From assembly GCF_000621445.1 (NCBI RefSeq), contig NZ_JHYI01000042.1, forward strand, positions 1-33,020: a DNA stretch of 33,020 bases. Reading direction: 5' to 3'. The DNA comes from Alkalihalobacillus bogoriensis ATCC BAA-922. Lineage in GTDB: Bacteria > Bacillota > Bacilli > Bacillales > Bacillaceae_F. Below are positions 17,459-24,829 of the stretch, piece after piece; position 1 is the first letter of the stretch, and each line of letters begins with the position of its first letter. Below the pieces are notes generated by a model. That model saw only the letters and a list, made by a program, of their open reading frames with translations. It was not told where the DNA came from and searched no databases. A program made the position numbers and the translations under genes.

Positions 17459-17570
17459 CTTCTACATAATTGTTAGTTATGCATAGAGTTCAAACTTATT
17501 AAGAGATTAAAGTACAGTATATTCCCTTTGATTTTAATAATTAAGAACGGTAAAACTCTATACATAACTA
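17459..17570. repeat. Inverted-repeat cluster, candidate recombination (res) site
   Basis: TAGTTATGCATAGAGTT (17474-17490) and AACTCTATACATAACTA (17554-17570) are inverted copies with 16 of 17 matches, 63 bases apart. A weaker copy, CTTCTACATAA (17459-17469), faces the first of these across a 7-base spacer (17470-17476), with 7 of 11 arm positions matching. Two ~11-base arms around a 6-8-base spacer is the layout of a tyrosine-recombinase core, and the outer copy would be an accessory binding site. The cluster ends 22 bases upstream of the -35 box of the tns promoter. Alternative readings are TnsB-binding sites of a transposon end (the minus strand reads TGTAAAATAG from 17577) or an operator. 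Confidence 0.5.
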
Positions 17571-17611
17571 TTTTACATCTAAGATTAAGAGTTTTCATTG
17601 CGTGGTATTAT

Positions 17612-18013
17612 TTATGAGGGGTTTTTCTGAAGGCTAAGATTCTTGAGGATTTTAAGGAGTATACGAATAATTTCATCTGCTTTTTCTTCTAATTCATTGA
17701 AAGTATCACTATCAATATAATTCTGTTGAAGAGCGATATCTAACCAACACTTAAATTCATTGGCACTACCAATAGCATTATTTAGAAATGAGAACCGCTT
17801 TTTAACATAAAGTTGTTCCGATTCCGCAATATTTGCAGATATACTCGTTACAGCCCTGACAATTTGACTTTCCAAGCGATAACGTTCTTCAGAAGGAAAA
17901 CATTTAATCATTTCATATACCCTATTTACAAGAGTTAAAGACCTTTGGTAAACTATTAGCTTTCTGAAATCTTTTACAAACATGTTCTCTTGTTCTGATT
18001 TCTTATTTGCCAT
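17612..18013 (-). CDS. Four-helix-bundle protein (S23/IVP family)
   Basis: 133 residues of the four-helix-bundle family first named for proteins in 23S rRNA intervening sequences. It has the typical FRKLIVYQRSLTLVNRVYE start, the central SQIVRAVTSISANIAES segment (conserved S-x-x-x-N-I-A-E) and a helical C-terminus. Family members form pentameric bundles and bind nucleic acid; Avd of diversity-generating retroelements is a relative. No reverse transcriptase is present here, so the role is unknown. The ATG at 18013 follows AAGGGAG by 9 bases and overlaps the preceding stop (ATGGCAAATAA), so the two genes are coupled. Confidence 0.8.
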   Translation of the reverse strand: MANKKSEQENMFVKDFRKLIVYQRSLTLVNRVYEMIKCFPSEERYRLESQIVRAVTSISANIAESEQLYVKKRFSFLNNAIGSANEFKCWLDIALQQNYIDSDTFNELEEKADEIIRILLKILKNLSLQKNPS

Positions 18014-18287
18014 TGGCAATACTCCCTTCACGTACAATTAAATTAGCTAAAAGCATTTCCTCTTCCTTCGTCTCTGGAAATTGGCGTTCAAGGTACTTAC
18101 GAAACATGTGCCTAATCAAAAAGCGTTCCCCATGCTGTAGGTCATCCATATCCACTAACCTCCAAATGTTTCCCATTATCGCCTGGTCTTCTAAAAAGAA
18201 ATATAAGCTGTTAACATCGGTTCCACTAAAATCTCTATACCTACGATATTTATTTCTTGTCCATTCTAAAAAATTACTTTCTTTCAA
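18003..18287 (-). CDS. Hypothetical protein, middle gene of a three-gene unit
   Basis: 94 residues, not recognised. It is charged and helical (KESNFLEWTRNKYRRYRDF; MFRKYLERQF; EEEMLLANLIVREG), with no membrane segment and no cysteines. It begins 35 bases after the degenerate DnaB-like gene and its stop overlaps the start of the four-helix-bundle gene, so the three are likely one operon. The small size and basic N-terminus would fit a DNA- or protein-binding accessory factor. Confidence 0.65.
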   Translation of the reverse strand: MKESNFLEWTRNKYRRYRDFSGTDVNSLYFFLEDQAIMGNIWRLVDMDDLQHGERFLIRHMFRKYLERQFPETKEEEMLLANLIVREGSIANGK

Positions 18288-18322
18288 AATTTCTTCACTC
18301 CTTTATTCTTTGTTTTTTTAAT

Positions 18323-19165
18323 TTAAGCGTCTTGGAAGTAATAATAGTCATTGTGATAAGTTAGTTGGGTTTGTTTCGTTTTGTAGGGGAGTAATTCACT
18401 AAAAATTTCTAAGTTATAAATGGTTGTGGATTTTTGAAAGGTCTCTTCTTTTATTTGGGGACTTAGTTCATCTAAAAACATGAAGTAATCACTTCTACGA
18501 AATAAATCATAAGGGGGAAATCCAGCTCGAAGTTGCTCACAATCATTCGTACTTAGGTGATGTGAAATAAAAACAGGAATAGATAATTCGTTCGCAAAAG
18601 AATTTAAAAATATCCAACCGATATCACCTCCATAAAAGTAACTATCCACAAAGACTGCTAACTTGTTATATTTTTTCTTTTGTTTAATTAGTCTTCGTTC
18701 TAACTCCTCAGGTTCCATTTTGCGTTCAATGACGGATATACGGTTTGTAATAGTTTCTAATGATTTCAGAAGATTTTTTCGTTCGAGTGAGTTTGTGTTG
18801 ATTTCGTGAATGATAGAAGATAACGATGGGGCTTGATCTCTCATTTGTTTGTAATAATGCCTAACGATTAGCTGTTGAATAAATTGCTTCCTTTTTTCAT
18901 TTTCGGTTATATAGATAACCGCCATCTTTTGTGAAGCAAGATCTTCAATCAAGTGTGTCGATAGTCCAAATAAAGCTTCATGAAACTTTCCTACTACTGA
19001 ATATACTCCTGCATTTAGTCCCCCAGACAACAATTCATTTACGTTATTCAGATTTGTTCGAATAAGATTTTTTGGGCATATTTCATCCAAAAATGCTCCT
19101 TTCAAATAAGGGGTTAATTCTGTAAAAACCTTCTCATTTTTTTCTTCAGCTACTAATGCATTCAT
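18323..19165 (-). CDS. DnaB/RecA-fold protein lacking a functional Walker A motif
   Basis: 281 residues. The N-terminal half follows DnaB/RadA-type ATPases: a strand-turn NLNNVNELLSGGLNAGVYSVVG, then a helix, then KMAVIYITENEKRKQFIQQLIVR, as in replicative helicases. Where GxxxxGK(T/S) is expected the sequence reads GKFHEALFGLS, so the P-loop lysine and hydroxyl residue are missing. A Walker-B-like strand remains (KLAVFVDSYF), as does a later IPVFISHHLS strand. An intact DnaB-like helicase is fused to primase in the gene at 19920-21905, so this may be a non-catalytic paralogue that regulates or loads the helicase (inference). The ATG at 19165 follows AAAGGAGAG. Confidence 0.6.
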   Translation of the reverse strand: MNALVAEEKNEKVFTELTPYLKGAFLDEICPKNLIRTNLNNVNELLSGGLNAGVYSVVGKFHEALFGLSTHLIEDLASQKMAVIYITENEKRKQFIQQLIVRHYYKQMRDQAPSLSSIIHEINTNSLERKNLLKSLETITNRISVIERKMEPEELERRLIKQKKKYNKLAVFVDSYFYGGDIGWIFLNSFANELSIPVFISHHLSTNDCEQLRAGFPPYDLFRRSDYFMFLDELSPQIKEETFQKSTTIYNLEIFSELLPYKTKQTQLTYHNDYYYFQDA

Positions 19166-19188
19166 TGACAACACTCTCCTTTCAGTTG

Positions 19189-19217
19189 CTTACAAGACTA
19201 TTAAATAACAAAGTCAA
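19189..19217 (-). promoter_or_regulatory. Candidate promoter of the DnaB-like/four-helix operon
   Basis: On the minus strand, TTGACT (19217-19212) and TGTAAG (19194-19189) are separated by 17 bases, about 24 bases before the start codon at 19165. Good -35, weaker -10. Confidence 0.45.
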
Positions 19218-19257
19218 CGTTCTGCAAATGCAAAATCGGTTCTACCTTGTTTTAGCC

Positions 19258-19286
19258 TTGAAAATTATTAGGAAACTACTTACACT
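19258..19286 (+). promoter_or_regulatory. Candidate promoter of the XRE-type regulator
   Basis: TTGAAA (19258-19263) and TACACT (19281-19286) are separated by 17 bases, about 73 bases before the ATG at 19359. It diverges from the promoter at 19189-19217, and the regulator encoded here could control both. Confidence 0.45.
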
Positions 19287-19358
19287 ATCATTGTACACAG
19301 GCAATAAAATACATTGGTTGCCTATCGACAACATTTAGTAGGAGGATTGAACTATTTT

Positions 19359-19895
19359 ATGAAAGAAGAAAAAATAGTTGAATTGCTAATCGAACTTCGA
19401 GATTTTGTCTTTAATGGAGGATACGAAAAGTTAATAGAAGAATTAAATGATGAAACAGTTCCTAAGACACAGACCCCTGTATTTGGACATAGTTATAGCT
19501 CCATGTTAGCTGAACTGAAGATGACAACGACATTTATCGAGAAAAAGATGAGCATCTCAGAATACCTTGATAAAATAATGAAGGAAAAAAATATTAGGAG
19601 ACCTTCCTACATATATAATAGAGCTAATATACGTAAAGACACATGGAGCAAATTAGCCAGAGGTGAAACGAAAGAGCCTGACTTTTTAACTTTAGTAAAG
19701 CTTGCTATCGCATTCGAATTAACAATTAAAGAAGCTACTGATTTGTTAAGAAATTTTAATCGTTCATTTAATGAAGAAAGCTCAATACGAGATCGAATTT
19801 TAGCTTACGCTATAAAAAATAATATCTATGACACTACAACTATCGATATGCTTTTATCAGATTTTGACGAGGAACCCCTCTTTTCTCAAATGTAA
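19359..19895 (+). CDS. XRE-type helix-turn-helix protein
   Basis: 178 residues from the ATG at 19359. AGGAGG ends 13 bases upstream, a long spacing, but an in-frame TTG at 19347 is too close to the same site. Residues ~60-130 look like an XRE/Cro helix-turn-helix: SEYLDKIMKEKNI, a scaffold helix RPSYIYNRANI, the recognition segment KDTWSKLARGETKEPDF, then LVKLAIAFELTIKEATDLL. The N-terminal ~50 residues are acidic and helical. It faces away from the DnaB-like operon, so it may repress itself and that operon and help set replication or copy number (inference). Confidence 0.7.
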   Translation: MKEEKIVELLIELRDFVFNGGYEKLIEELNDETVPKTQTPVFGHSYSSMLAELKMTTTFIEKKMSISEYLDKIMKEKNIRRPSYIYNRANIRKDTWSKLARGETKEPDFLTLVKLAIAFELTIKEATDLLRNFNRSFNEESSIRDRILAYAIKNNIYDTTTIDMLLSDFDEEPLFSQM

Positions 19896-19922
19896 AATGG
19901 CTTGCAGCCGCAAGCCATTTTA
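19893..19922. terminator. Bidirectional terminator
   Basis: AAAATGGCTTGC (19894-19905) and GCAAGCCATTTT (19910-19921) form a perfect 12-pair stem with an AGCC loop. It has A-rich and T-rich flanks, so it serves the convergent XRE and primase-helicase genes. It overlaps the stop of the latter. Confidence 0.85.
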
Positions 19923-21905
19923 TTTCTCTCTAAAAAACTGATACTTTGTAAAGTAATCATATCTAATTTGTCCTGATGCCTCTCCAAAACGGTTTTTCAG
20001 AATTTGCAACTCCAGCTCCCGAGGGAACTTTTTCTTCAACTGATCTAACATCTCCCTCTTCTTTTGCTCATCTTTTTGCATTGCAATCTGATTAACGTTA
20101 CTAAATTGCAATCCCATTACAACATCTGCAGAGTATTCAATCGTTCCCGACTCTTTGAAGCTTTCAAACCCAACGGACACATTATAATTTGTGCGATTAA
20201 GCGAAGAGATTACTAACAAAGGTACATTATAATCACGACTAATTTGCTTTAACCTTGTAACTACTGCATCAATATTACTTCTCTCACCGATACTTGAACT
20301 TTTAGATAGTTTAATAATCTGCAAATAATCTACAACAACCACAAACCGATTATGATAGCGTTTAAATCGTTTCAGCTTTGCTTCTAACTGCTCTAAACTT
20401 TCGCCTAAGTTTCCTTGGTGAATAATTATATTTTCTGCCACTTTTTTATAACCCTGTTTCAACTCTTCCAAAAACAAAGGATTAGCTTTACCCGTCTTAA
20501 TTTCTATATCTGTTAACGCATTACTTTTGCTCTTTATAAAGCTCAATCGGGATAAGCTTCTTGCCATTAAATCTTTTCTACTCATTTCGTATGAAAAATA
20601 AAGCGTTGGGATACCGTTTTCTGCAATTTGATCAGCTATTTGATGAACAAAAGCTGTCTTTCCAAGCGAAGTGGGACCACCCAATACATACAGTCCTGGA
20701 TAAAGTCCTCCATTTAAAATAGAGTCTAATCCTGGAAAACCGCTACAAATCGGTTGATTTTCACTATTACGAATTTCTTCAAAGAAATTATCGAAGTAAT
20801 TTACAAGAAACTCGCCTTGCCTATCGGTGTGAACCTCTTGAACAGCAACTTTAAGAAAGCTACCTAAATCTTCTCGATCTGCTTTGAGAAAATCATTCGT
20901 ATCTTTATAGTCAGCAGGAATTCTTTTTATCAAATAATCTATATCCAATTGCGAAAACTCTTCATTTACTTTATTTAATAATTTCTCGCCTTCTTCATCA
21001 TTGTCGGGAATAATGACAAAAGTCTTTGAAAGTGCATGATCGTAATTATCTTTTACAAGCTGAATTAGCTTATTAACATTGCTAACACTGTTAAGTCCAA
21101 TAGCTGGATAATCGAACTCTTCAATAGATAATGCATCAAAATAACCTTCTACAATGAAGAGAACATCATATTGGTTCGGAGCTTTAAGATACCTTTCATT
21201 TAATAATTGTACGCTAAATCCCTTTAAGTTCTTTGTTTTTTGAGTTTTAAACTTTTCTGCATTTGGAGAATTGTCATCTCTTCTTGGGATGAAGTAACTA
21301 CATTTACCTACCTCATCGAAAATAGGGAGAAAATACTTATACATTTTTGTAATATCATTTGGCTTTTCTTCTATATCTGGGTGATTGTTAATTGCAAAAT
21401 CTAAACCTTCTTTTGCATAGCCTAACTTGTATTTGTTAATTGTCTTAGCAGTAAGTCCTCTTTCATTAGTAAAATAATCCGTTTCATCAATATTATTGTG
21501 TGCCATTTCTATCAATTGAGTAAAATCTACTTCATTTGTTTTTAATTCATTTTCTTTATTCGTTTCCTTGAAAGTTATTGGGCTCATTGGTTTTACCTCC
21601 ACATCAGATGATATATTTGCTAATTCCAATAGCTTTTGAATAGCCTCTTTCTTTGATAAGTGTTCATAGTCTTCCATAAAAGTGATGATATCCCCACCAT
21701 GAGTACATTCATTAAAAGATTTGTAGAGTTGCTTGTGCTCATCTACTTTAAAGTGATTACTCTTCTTACCGCAAAAAGGACATGGGATTAGAAAAGTATT
21801 ACTACCTATTTTTTTAGATTTGCTCATGGTTGTCATTTCAATATACTGCAGTAGTGGAACTCTTTGTTTTGCTTTATCAAGTCGTAGTTGGCTATCAACA
21901 GTCAT
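19920..21905 (-). CDS. Primase-helicase (CHC2 zinc finger, Toprim, DnaB-type helicase)
   Basis: 661 residues from the ATG at 21905, chosen because GGAGGTGGT precedes it; an upstream in-frame start has no such site. Domains: CHC2-like zinc finger (CPFC at 42-45, then ECTHGGD near 66-72), Toprim (FIVEGYFDAL and VIIPDNDEEG), and a RecF/DnaB-type helicase with Walker A GPTSLGKT, SYEMSRKDLMARSLSR, Walker B VVVVDYLQI and a late SGTIEYSADVV stretch. This is the T7 gp4-like bifunctional design used by phages and plasmids to prime and unwind DNA at their own fork. Three iterons and the initiator gene lie immediately upstream, giving a self-contained replication module. Confidence 0.9.
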   Translation of the reverse strand: MTVDSQLRLDKAKQRVPLLQYIEMTTMSKSKKIGSNTFLIPCPFCGKKSNHFKVDEHKQLYKSFNECTHGGDIITFMEDYEHLSKKEAIQKLLELANISSDVEVKPMSPITFKETNKENELKTNEVDFTQLIEMAHNNIDETDYFTNERGLTAKTINKYKLGYAKEGLDFAINNHPDIEEKPNDITKMYKYFLPIFDEVGKCSYFIPRRDDNSPNAEKFKTQKTKNLKGFSVQLLNERYLKAPNQYDVLFIVEGYFDALSIEEFDYPAIGLNSVSNVNKLIQLVKDNYDHALSKTFVIIPDNDEEGEKLLNKVNEEFSQLDIDYLIKRIPADYKDTNDFLKADREDLGSFLKVAVQEVHTDRQGEFLVNYFDNFFEEIRNSENQPICSGFPGLDSILNGGLYPGLYVLGGPTSLGKTAFVHQIADQIAENGIPTLYFSYEMSRKDLMARSLSRLSFIKSKSNALTDIEIKTGKANPLFLEELKQGYKKVAENIIIHQGNLGESLEQLEAKLKRFKRYHNRFVVVVDYLQIIKLSKSSSIGERSNIDAVVTRLKQISRDYNVPLLVISSLNRTNYNVSVGFESFKESGTIEYSADVVMGLQFSNVNQIAMQKDEQKKREMLDQLKKKFPRELELQILKNRFGEASGQIRYDYFTKYQFFREK

Positions 21906-21952
21906 CTTGAACCACCTCCAAAATGATTTTTCTTTCTTCATTGTCTTTGAAA

Positions 21953-21980
21953 GGGAAGAGCTATTTAACAGCTCTTACCC
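21953..21980. repeat. Inverted repeat upstream of the primase-helicase gene
   Basis: GGGAAGAGCT pairs with AGCTCTTACCC across a short ATTTAAC loop. It lies about 50 bases before the primase-helicase start and could be an operator or a leader hairpin. A TATAAT lies further upstream at about 22000 on the minus strand, but no convincing -35 box was found. Confidence 0.35.
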
Positions 21981-22060
21981 TTTACTTAATATAATTATAA
22001 TAATTAGGCTCTCCAGAAAACGCAAAGCCCTTGCTATATCAACGTTTTTGGAGTTATAAC

Positions 22061-22157
22061 CCCTAAATAAAGAACATTAGTTCCTGTGATGAGTATATTT
22101 CTTCCTATGCAAAGAACATTAACTACATAAAATTACTCCCTACACAAGGAACATAAT
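22061..22157. other. Three iterons, candidate plasmid replication origin
   Basis: Three direct repeats of about 20 bases share the core AARGAACATWA: CCCTAAATAAAGAACATTAG (22061-22080), TCCTATGCAAAGAACATTAA (22103-22122) and CCCTACACAAGGAACATAAT (22138-22157). Starts are 42 and 35 bases apart. They lie between the replication-initiator and primase-helicase genes in AT-rich DNA, the expected place for an iteron-type origin bound by the initiator. Confidence 0.65.
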
Positions 22158-22194
22158 CACCTGTTGGGAGAGCAACTTAAATATAGGATAAGTC

Positions 22195-23130
22195 TTACAT
22201 TGCTTTTCCTTTTGGCTTCTTTCTATAATTTTCTATCAGTAGAGGTTGGGTATATTCCAACTTCGCATTCATTAGTTCCGTATAAGTTACGTTTGTTAAA
22301 TTAAAGTGAAGTCGGTATTGCTCATCTTGCTGTAACTGATTAAACGCTTCGCTGAGAATTTTAGAATAGTATTGGATACCTTGTTTGCTTATTTTTCTAT
22401 GATCTATATCCAGCAGATTAAAGATTGTGGAGAATTTCAATGCACTTGTAGAATAGTTTTTGGGGAATTGTAGTTTCGCTAACTGTGCAAGTTTCAGGGA
22501 TAGTAGAATGGAGATCCAATCTCTTGAAGGATGATATTGAAGGAGTTTTTTGTGAACGAGGGTGTACGATTTATTGGATAAGTGGCTAATCCATGTGCCA
22601 AATGAAACTTCGTAATAGCCTCTCTTTACTTTCTTAAAGTCAAGTAGTCTTGAGTAGCAGAAATCTTTACGTTTTCCCTTTTTAACTTCTACCTCGATTG
22701 TAATAGAAGATAATAGTAGAAGATCCCTCTCTAATCGATCTTTACTTGCTTTTGTCAGCTTTATTGCCCGATGTTTAAAGTAATCTTTTGCTTCCAGCAA
22801 CAAATCAGTTTGAGCATTTCCTTGATGAAAAAGGTGCAACAAGTAAATGAGCAGTTGCACTTGTGACAAACTCACCGCCTGCTTAACTTGGCTAATAGAT
22901 TTAAAATGCTCCTCATTCAGTTCAATTGATATCTTTTCAGAGGTAGAGATTGAATGGCTCAAGTTATAATCATACTCATCAATCTCAGCATTTTTCAGTT
23001 TATAAAGCCCTTCAACCACTTTCGAAACGATGTCGTTAATCGGCACTTTCAAATAGTTCACTTCAATGATTTCCTGTAACTCTTCCCTACGTGTAAAAGT
23101 GTAATCAGAAAACTGTTTTATTACTGTCAT
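22195..23130 (-). CDS. Plasmid replication initiator-like protein
   Basis: 311 residues from the ATG at 23130 behind GAGGTGAT. The composition and layout suit a Rep_3-like initiator of two winged-helix domains: a helical first half (SQVKQAVSLSQVQLLIYLLHLF), a beta hairpin segment with VKKGKRKDFCYSRLLDFKKV, YYEVSFGTWISHL, and a second helical domain with LSLKLAQLAKLQFP and a conserved-looking YYSKILSEAFNQL. The C-terminus is basic (RKKPKGKAM). No nickase or relaxase motif was seen, which argues against rolling-circle replication. The iterons directly downstream support an initiator role. Family assignment is by overall pattern, not a single diagnostic motif. Confidence 0.7.
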   Translation of the reverse strand: MTVIKQFSDYTFTRREELQEIIEVNYLKVPINDIVSKVVEGLYKLKNAEIDEYDYNLSHSISTSEKISIELNEEHFKSISQVKQAVSLSQVQLLIYLLHLFHQGNAQTDLLLEAKDYFKHRAIKLTKASKDRLERDLLLLSSITIEVEVKKGKRKDFCYSRLLDFKKVKRGYYEVSFGTWISHLSNKSYTLVHKKLLQYHPSRDWISILLSLKLAQLAKLQFPKNYSTSALKFSTIFNLLDIDHRKISKQGIQYYSKILSEAFNQLQQDEQYRLHFNLTNVTYTELMNAKLEYTQPLLIENYRKKPKGKAM

Positions 23131-23510
23131 TTCTATCACCTCACCTTTTTTTGTTATTGTAATTTACTCTTAGTATTAGTTGGTTGACCACAGGCAACAT
23201 TTTTTATGACTATTGTCTTATTTGCTTGTCAATATATATCTTACTTCCTTCATCTACAGTTGTATATATTAAAACAGTTCGAGTACGTTCGAGCTAAATA
23301 TGTGAATGAGAGTGCAGCCGAAGGCTACACTCTCATTCCTGCTTGTTATTTAATAGAACATTATCGACCATGAATTCGTATTCATGGTTCCATTGTTATG
23401 ACAAAATCATATTCTCAAACTGTCATTCGACAATTTTTCTATTAAATTCAGTTATAAATAGGACTTTGTCGCATATAAGAAAGAAAAATCAAATTCAAGG
23501 AGGGATTACA
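23131..23510. other. 380-base control region between initiator and partition genes
   Basis: Besides the initiator promoter, this gap holds a tandem GTTCGAG repeat with 10-base period (about 23277-23292). It also holds a strong hairpin, GAATGAGAGTG (23304-23314) against CACTCTCATTC (23328-23338) with an inner GCC/GGC pair set. An 8-base inverted repeat CCATGAAT (23368-23375)/ATTCATGG (23380-23387) follows, then an ATGACA ... TGTCAT pair near 23395-23426. ParM/ParR systems keep their centromere (parC) repeats and their own promoter in this position, so this is the best candidate for parC. No iteron copies were found here. Confidence 0.45.
23204..23232 (-). promoter_or_regulatory. Candidate promoter of the initiator gene
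   Basis: On the minus strand, TTGACA (23232-23227, consensus) and TCATAA (23209-23204) are separated by 17 bases, about 75 bases before the start codon. A second, weaker pair, TTGCCT and TACTAA, lies downstream. Confidence 0.5.
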
Positions 23511-24512
23511 ATGTTAAACCAGCACTATTTTATTGCTATTGACAGCGGTAAAAGTTATACCAAATATGCTTTTAGGAATGAAGAAAATATGATTGAAAAA
23601 GGGAGATTTCCCACCAAAGTAGCTGAGGTTAATAGTAGCTTTTCCGACCTAACAGGAAAAAATGAAATGATACTTTATAACGGTAAGCATTACCTTGTTG
23701 GTGAAATGTTATCAGATGAAAATTCAAACTATGACCTCACAAAGCAGACCATCGACCATCTTTTATGTATTTATCTCGCTATTGTTAAAGTCCTCGATAA
23801 GTCAGATTCAATACCTGCTTTAGCAAATATTCACCTTGCTGTTAATACCCCATTATTGCTTTATAAAAATGAAAAATTAAAAAAAGAATTCGAGAACTTT
23901 ATTAAACAAGATGGAAATGTTATTGGAATAGAAATCAACAACAAGCCTTTCTCTTTTAAAATCTCCACAGTTTCTATTCTTCCAGAATGCATCGGGCCAC
24001 TCTACTACAATACAAGTAGTTTTAGAGATAAACGTTTGTTAATCATGGATTTTGGCTCATTAAATGTTAGTTTCCTTGAAATGAATAACCTTATTCCACA
24101 GTATGATCGCATGGTTACTGCAACAGCAGGTGTTAATATTCTTAGAGCAAAACTGACAGAAATGCTAACATCCAAACATGGAATAGCCTTATTTGACGAT
24201 GATGTTGAACAAATTCTTAAAACTAAAACGGTGAATTTATTTGGAGAAAAGCAAGAAGAAAGTACAAAGTTGGTTAAAACGTTAATACAAGAGCATATTA
24301 GACAAATTATGAACTATGCTAAGAGCCGAAAAATATCTATTAACTCTATTGATAACATCATTCTCGTAGGCGGGGGCAGTATATTGTTAAAAAGTGAATT
24401 ATTAGAACAACTACCCTCAGCTCTTGTCTATCCAGATGCTCACTTTTCAAACGTACTTTCCTTTCTTCGTATTCTGGAGGCGAAGCAACATGAAAGAAGA
24501 ACAAAGACTTAG
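23511..24512 (+). CDS. ParM-like actin-type plasmid segregation ATPase
   Basis: 333 residues from the ATG at 23511, which follows AAGGAGGG; the open frame further upstream is not coding. It has the actin-fold nucleotide signatures: phosphate-1 YFIAIDSGKSYTKYAF, phosphate-2 LLIMDFGSLNVSF, and the adenosine motif IILVGGGSILL near the C-terminus. ParM-type proteins polymerise into filaments that push sister plasmids apart. It is followed by a small ribbon-helix-helix gene whose start overlaps its end, the normal parM-parR order. Divergence from classic ParM is high, so it may belong to another Alp family. Confidence 0.85.
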   Translation: MLNQHYFIAIDSGKSYTKYAFRNEENMIEKGRFPTKVAEVNSSFSDLTGKNEMILYNGKHYLVGEMLSDENSNYDLTKQTIDHLLCIYLAIVKVLDKSDSIPALANIHLAVNTPLLLYKNEKLKKEFENFIKQDGNVIGIEINNKPFSFKISTVSILPECIGPLYYNTSSFRDKRLLIMDFGSLNVSFLEMNNLIPQYDRMVTATAGVNILRAKLTEMLTSKHGIALFDDDVEQILKTKTVNLFGEKQEESTKLVKTLIQEHIRQIMNYAKSRKISINSIDNIILVGGGSILLKSELLEQLPSALVYPDAHFSNVLSFLRILEAKQHERRTKT

Positions 24513-24774
24513 AATATCGGTTTCCTTTCGCAATGAATATCGCCACTTATACGATCACGTAATTAAACAAGCAAATTCAAGTGATTATATCTGTCGTGTT
24601 CTGCAAAAAGAACTCGAACGTGAGCAGAATGCTAAAAGATTGGAGGACAAGCTCGAAGATTTGTTATCTGCAATAAATACCAAAGGCATATTATTTAACA
24701 GCAACAATGGAACTGCCGAATTAGAGCAAAGTTTAAACGATGAGGACATTAACTTAATCAATCAGTTATTTTAG
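24490..24774 (+). CDS. ParR-like ribbon-helix-helix partition adaptor
   Basis: 94 residues from the ATG at 24490, with GGAGG about 9 bases upstream inside the end of the parM-like gene (23 bases overlap). It starts with a ribbon-helix-helix pattern, RLRISVSFRNEYRHLYDHVI, then SSDYICRVLQKELER. The acidic C-terminus ends in a hydrophobic NLINQLF, like the ParR tail that contacts the filament end. ParR-type proteins bind parC repeats, link them to ParM and repress the operon. The call rests on fold pattern and position. Confidence 0.75.
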   Translation: MKEEQRLRISVSFRNEYRHLYDHVIKQANSSDYICRVLQKELEREQNAKRLEDKLEDLLSAINTKGILFNSNNGTAELEQSLNDEDINLINQLF

Positions 24775-24783
24775 TAAATAGAA

Positions 24784-24824
24784 TAAAGGAAGGATCGGTG
24801 ACTTAATAACCAATCCTTCCTTTT
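24784..24824. terminator. Bidirectional terminator between parR-like gene and res
   Basis: AAAGGAAGGAT (24785-24795) pairs with ATCCTTCCTTT (24813-24823), with GGT/ACC pairs inside and TTTT after the stem on the plus strand. It separates two convergent genes. Confidence 0.85.
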
Positions 24825-24829
24825 ATCAT

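Noticed and set aside
17560-17577. Right transposon end (minus strand reads TGTAAAATAG from 17577)
   Set aside because: It starts with TGT as Tn7 ends do and carries one repeat copy, but no matching left end or target duplication could be found, so I kept it only as an alternative for the repeat cluster.
17612-18013. Avd protein of a diversity-generating retroelement
   Set aside because: The fold family matches, but no reverse transcriptase, template repeat or variable-repeat gene was found nearby.
23343-23510. N-terminal extension of the parM-like protein
   Set aside because: No ribosome site at the upstream start, the sequence is hairpin-rich control DNA, and AAGGAGGG places the true start at 23511.
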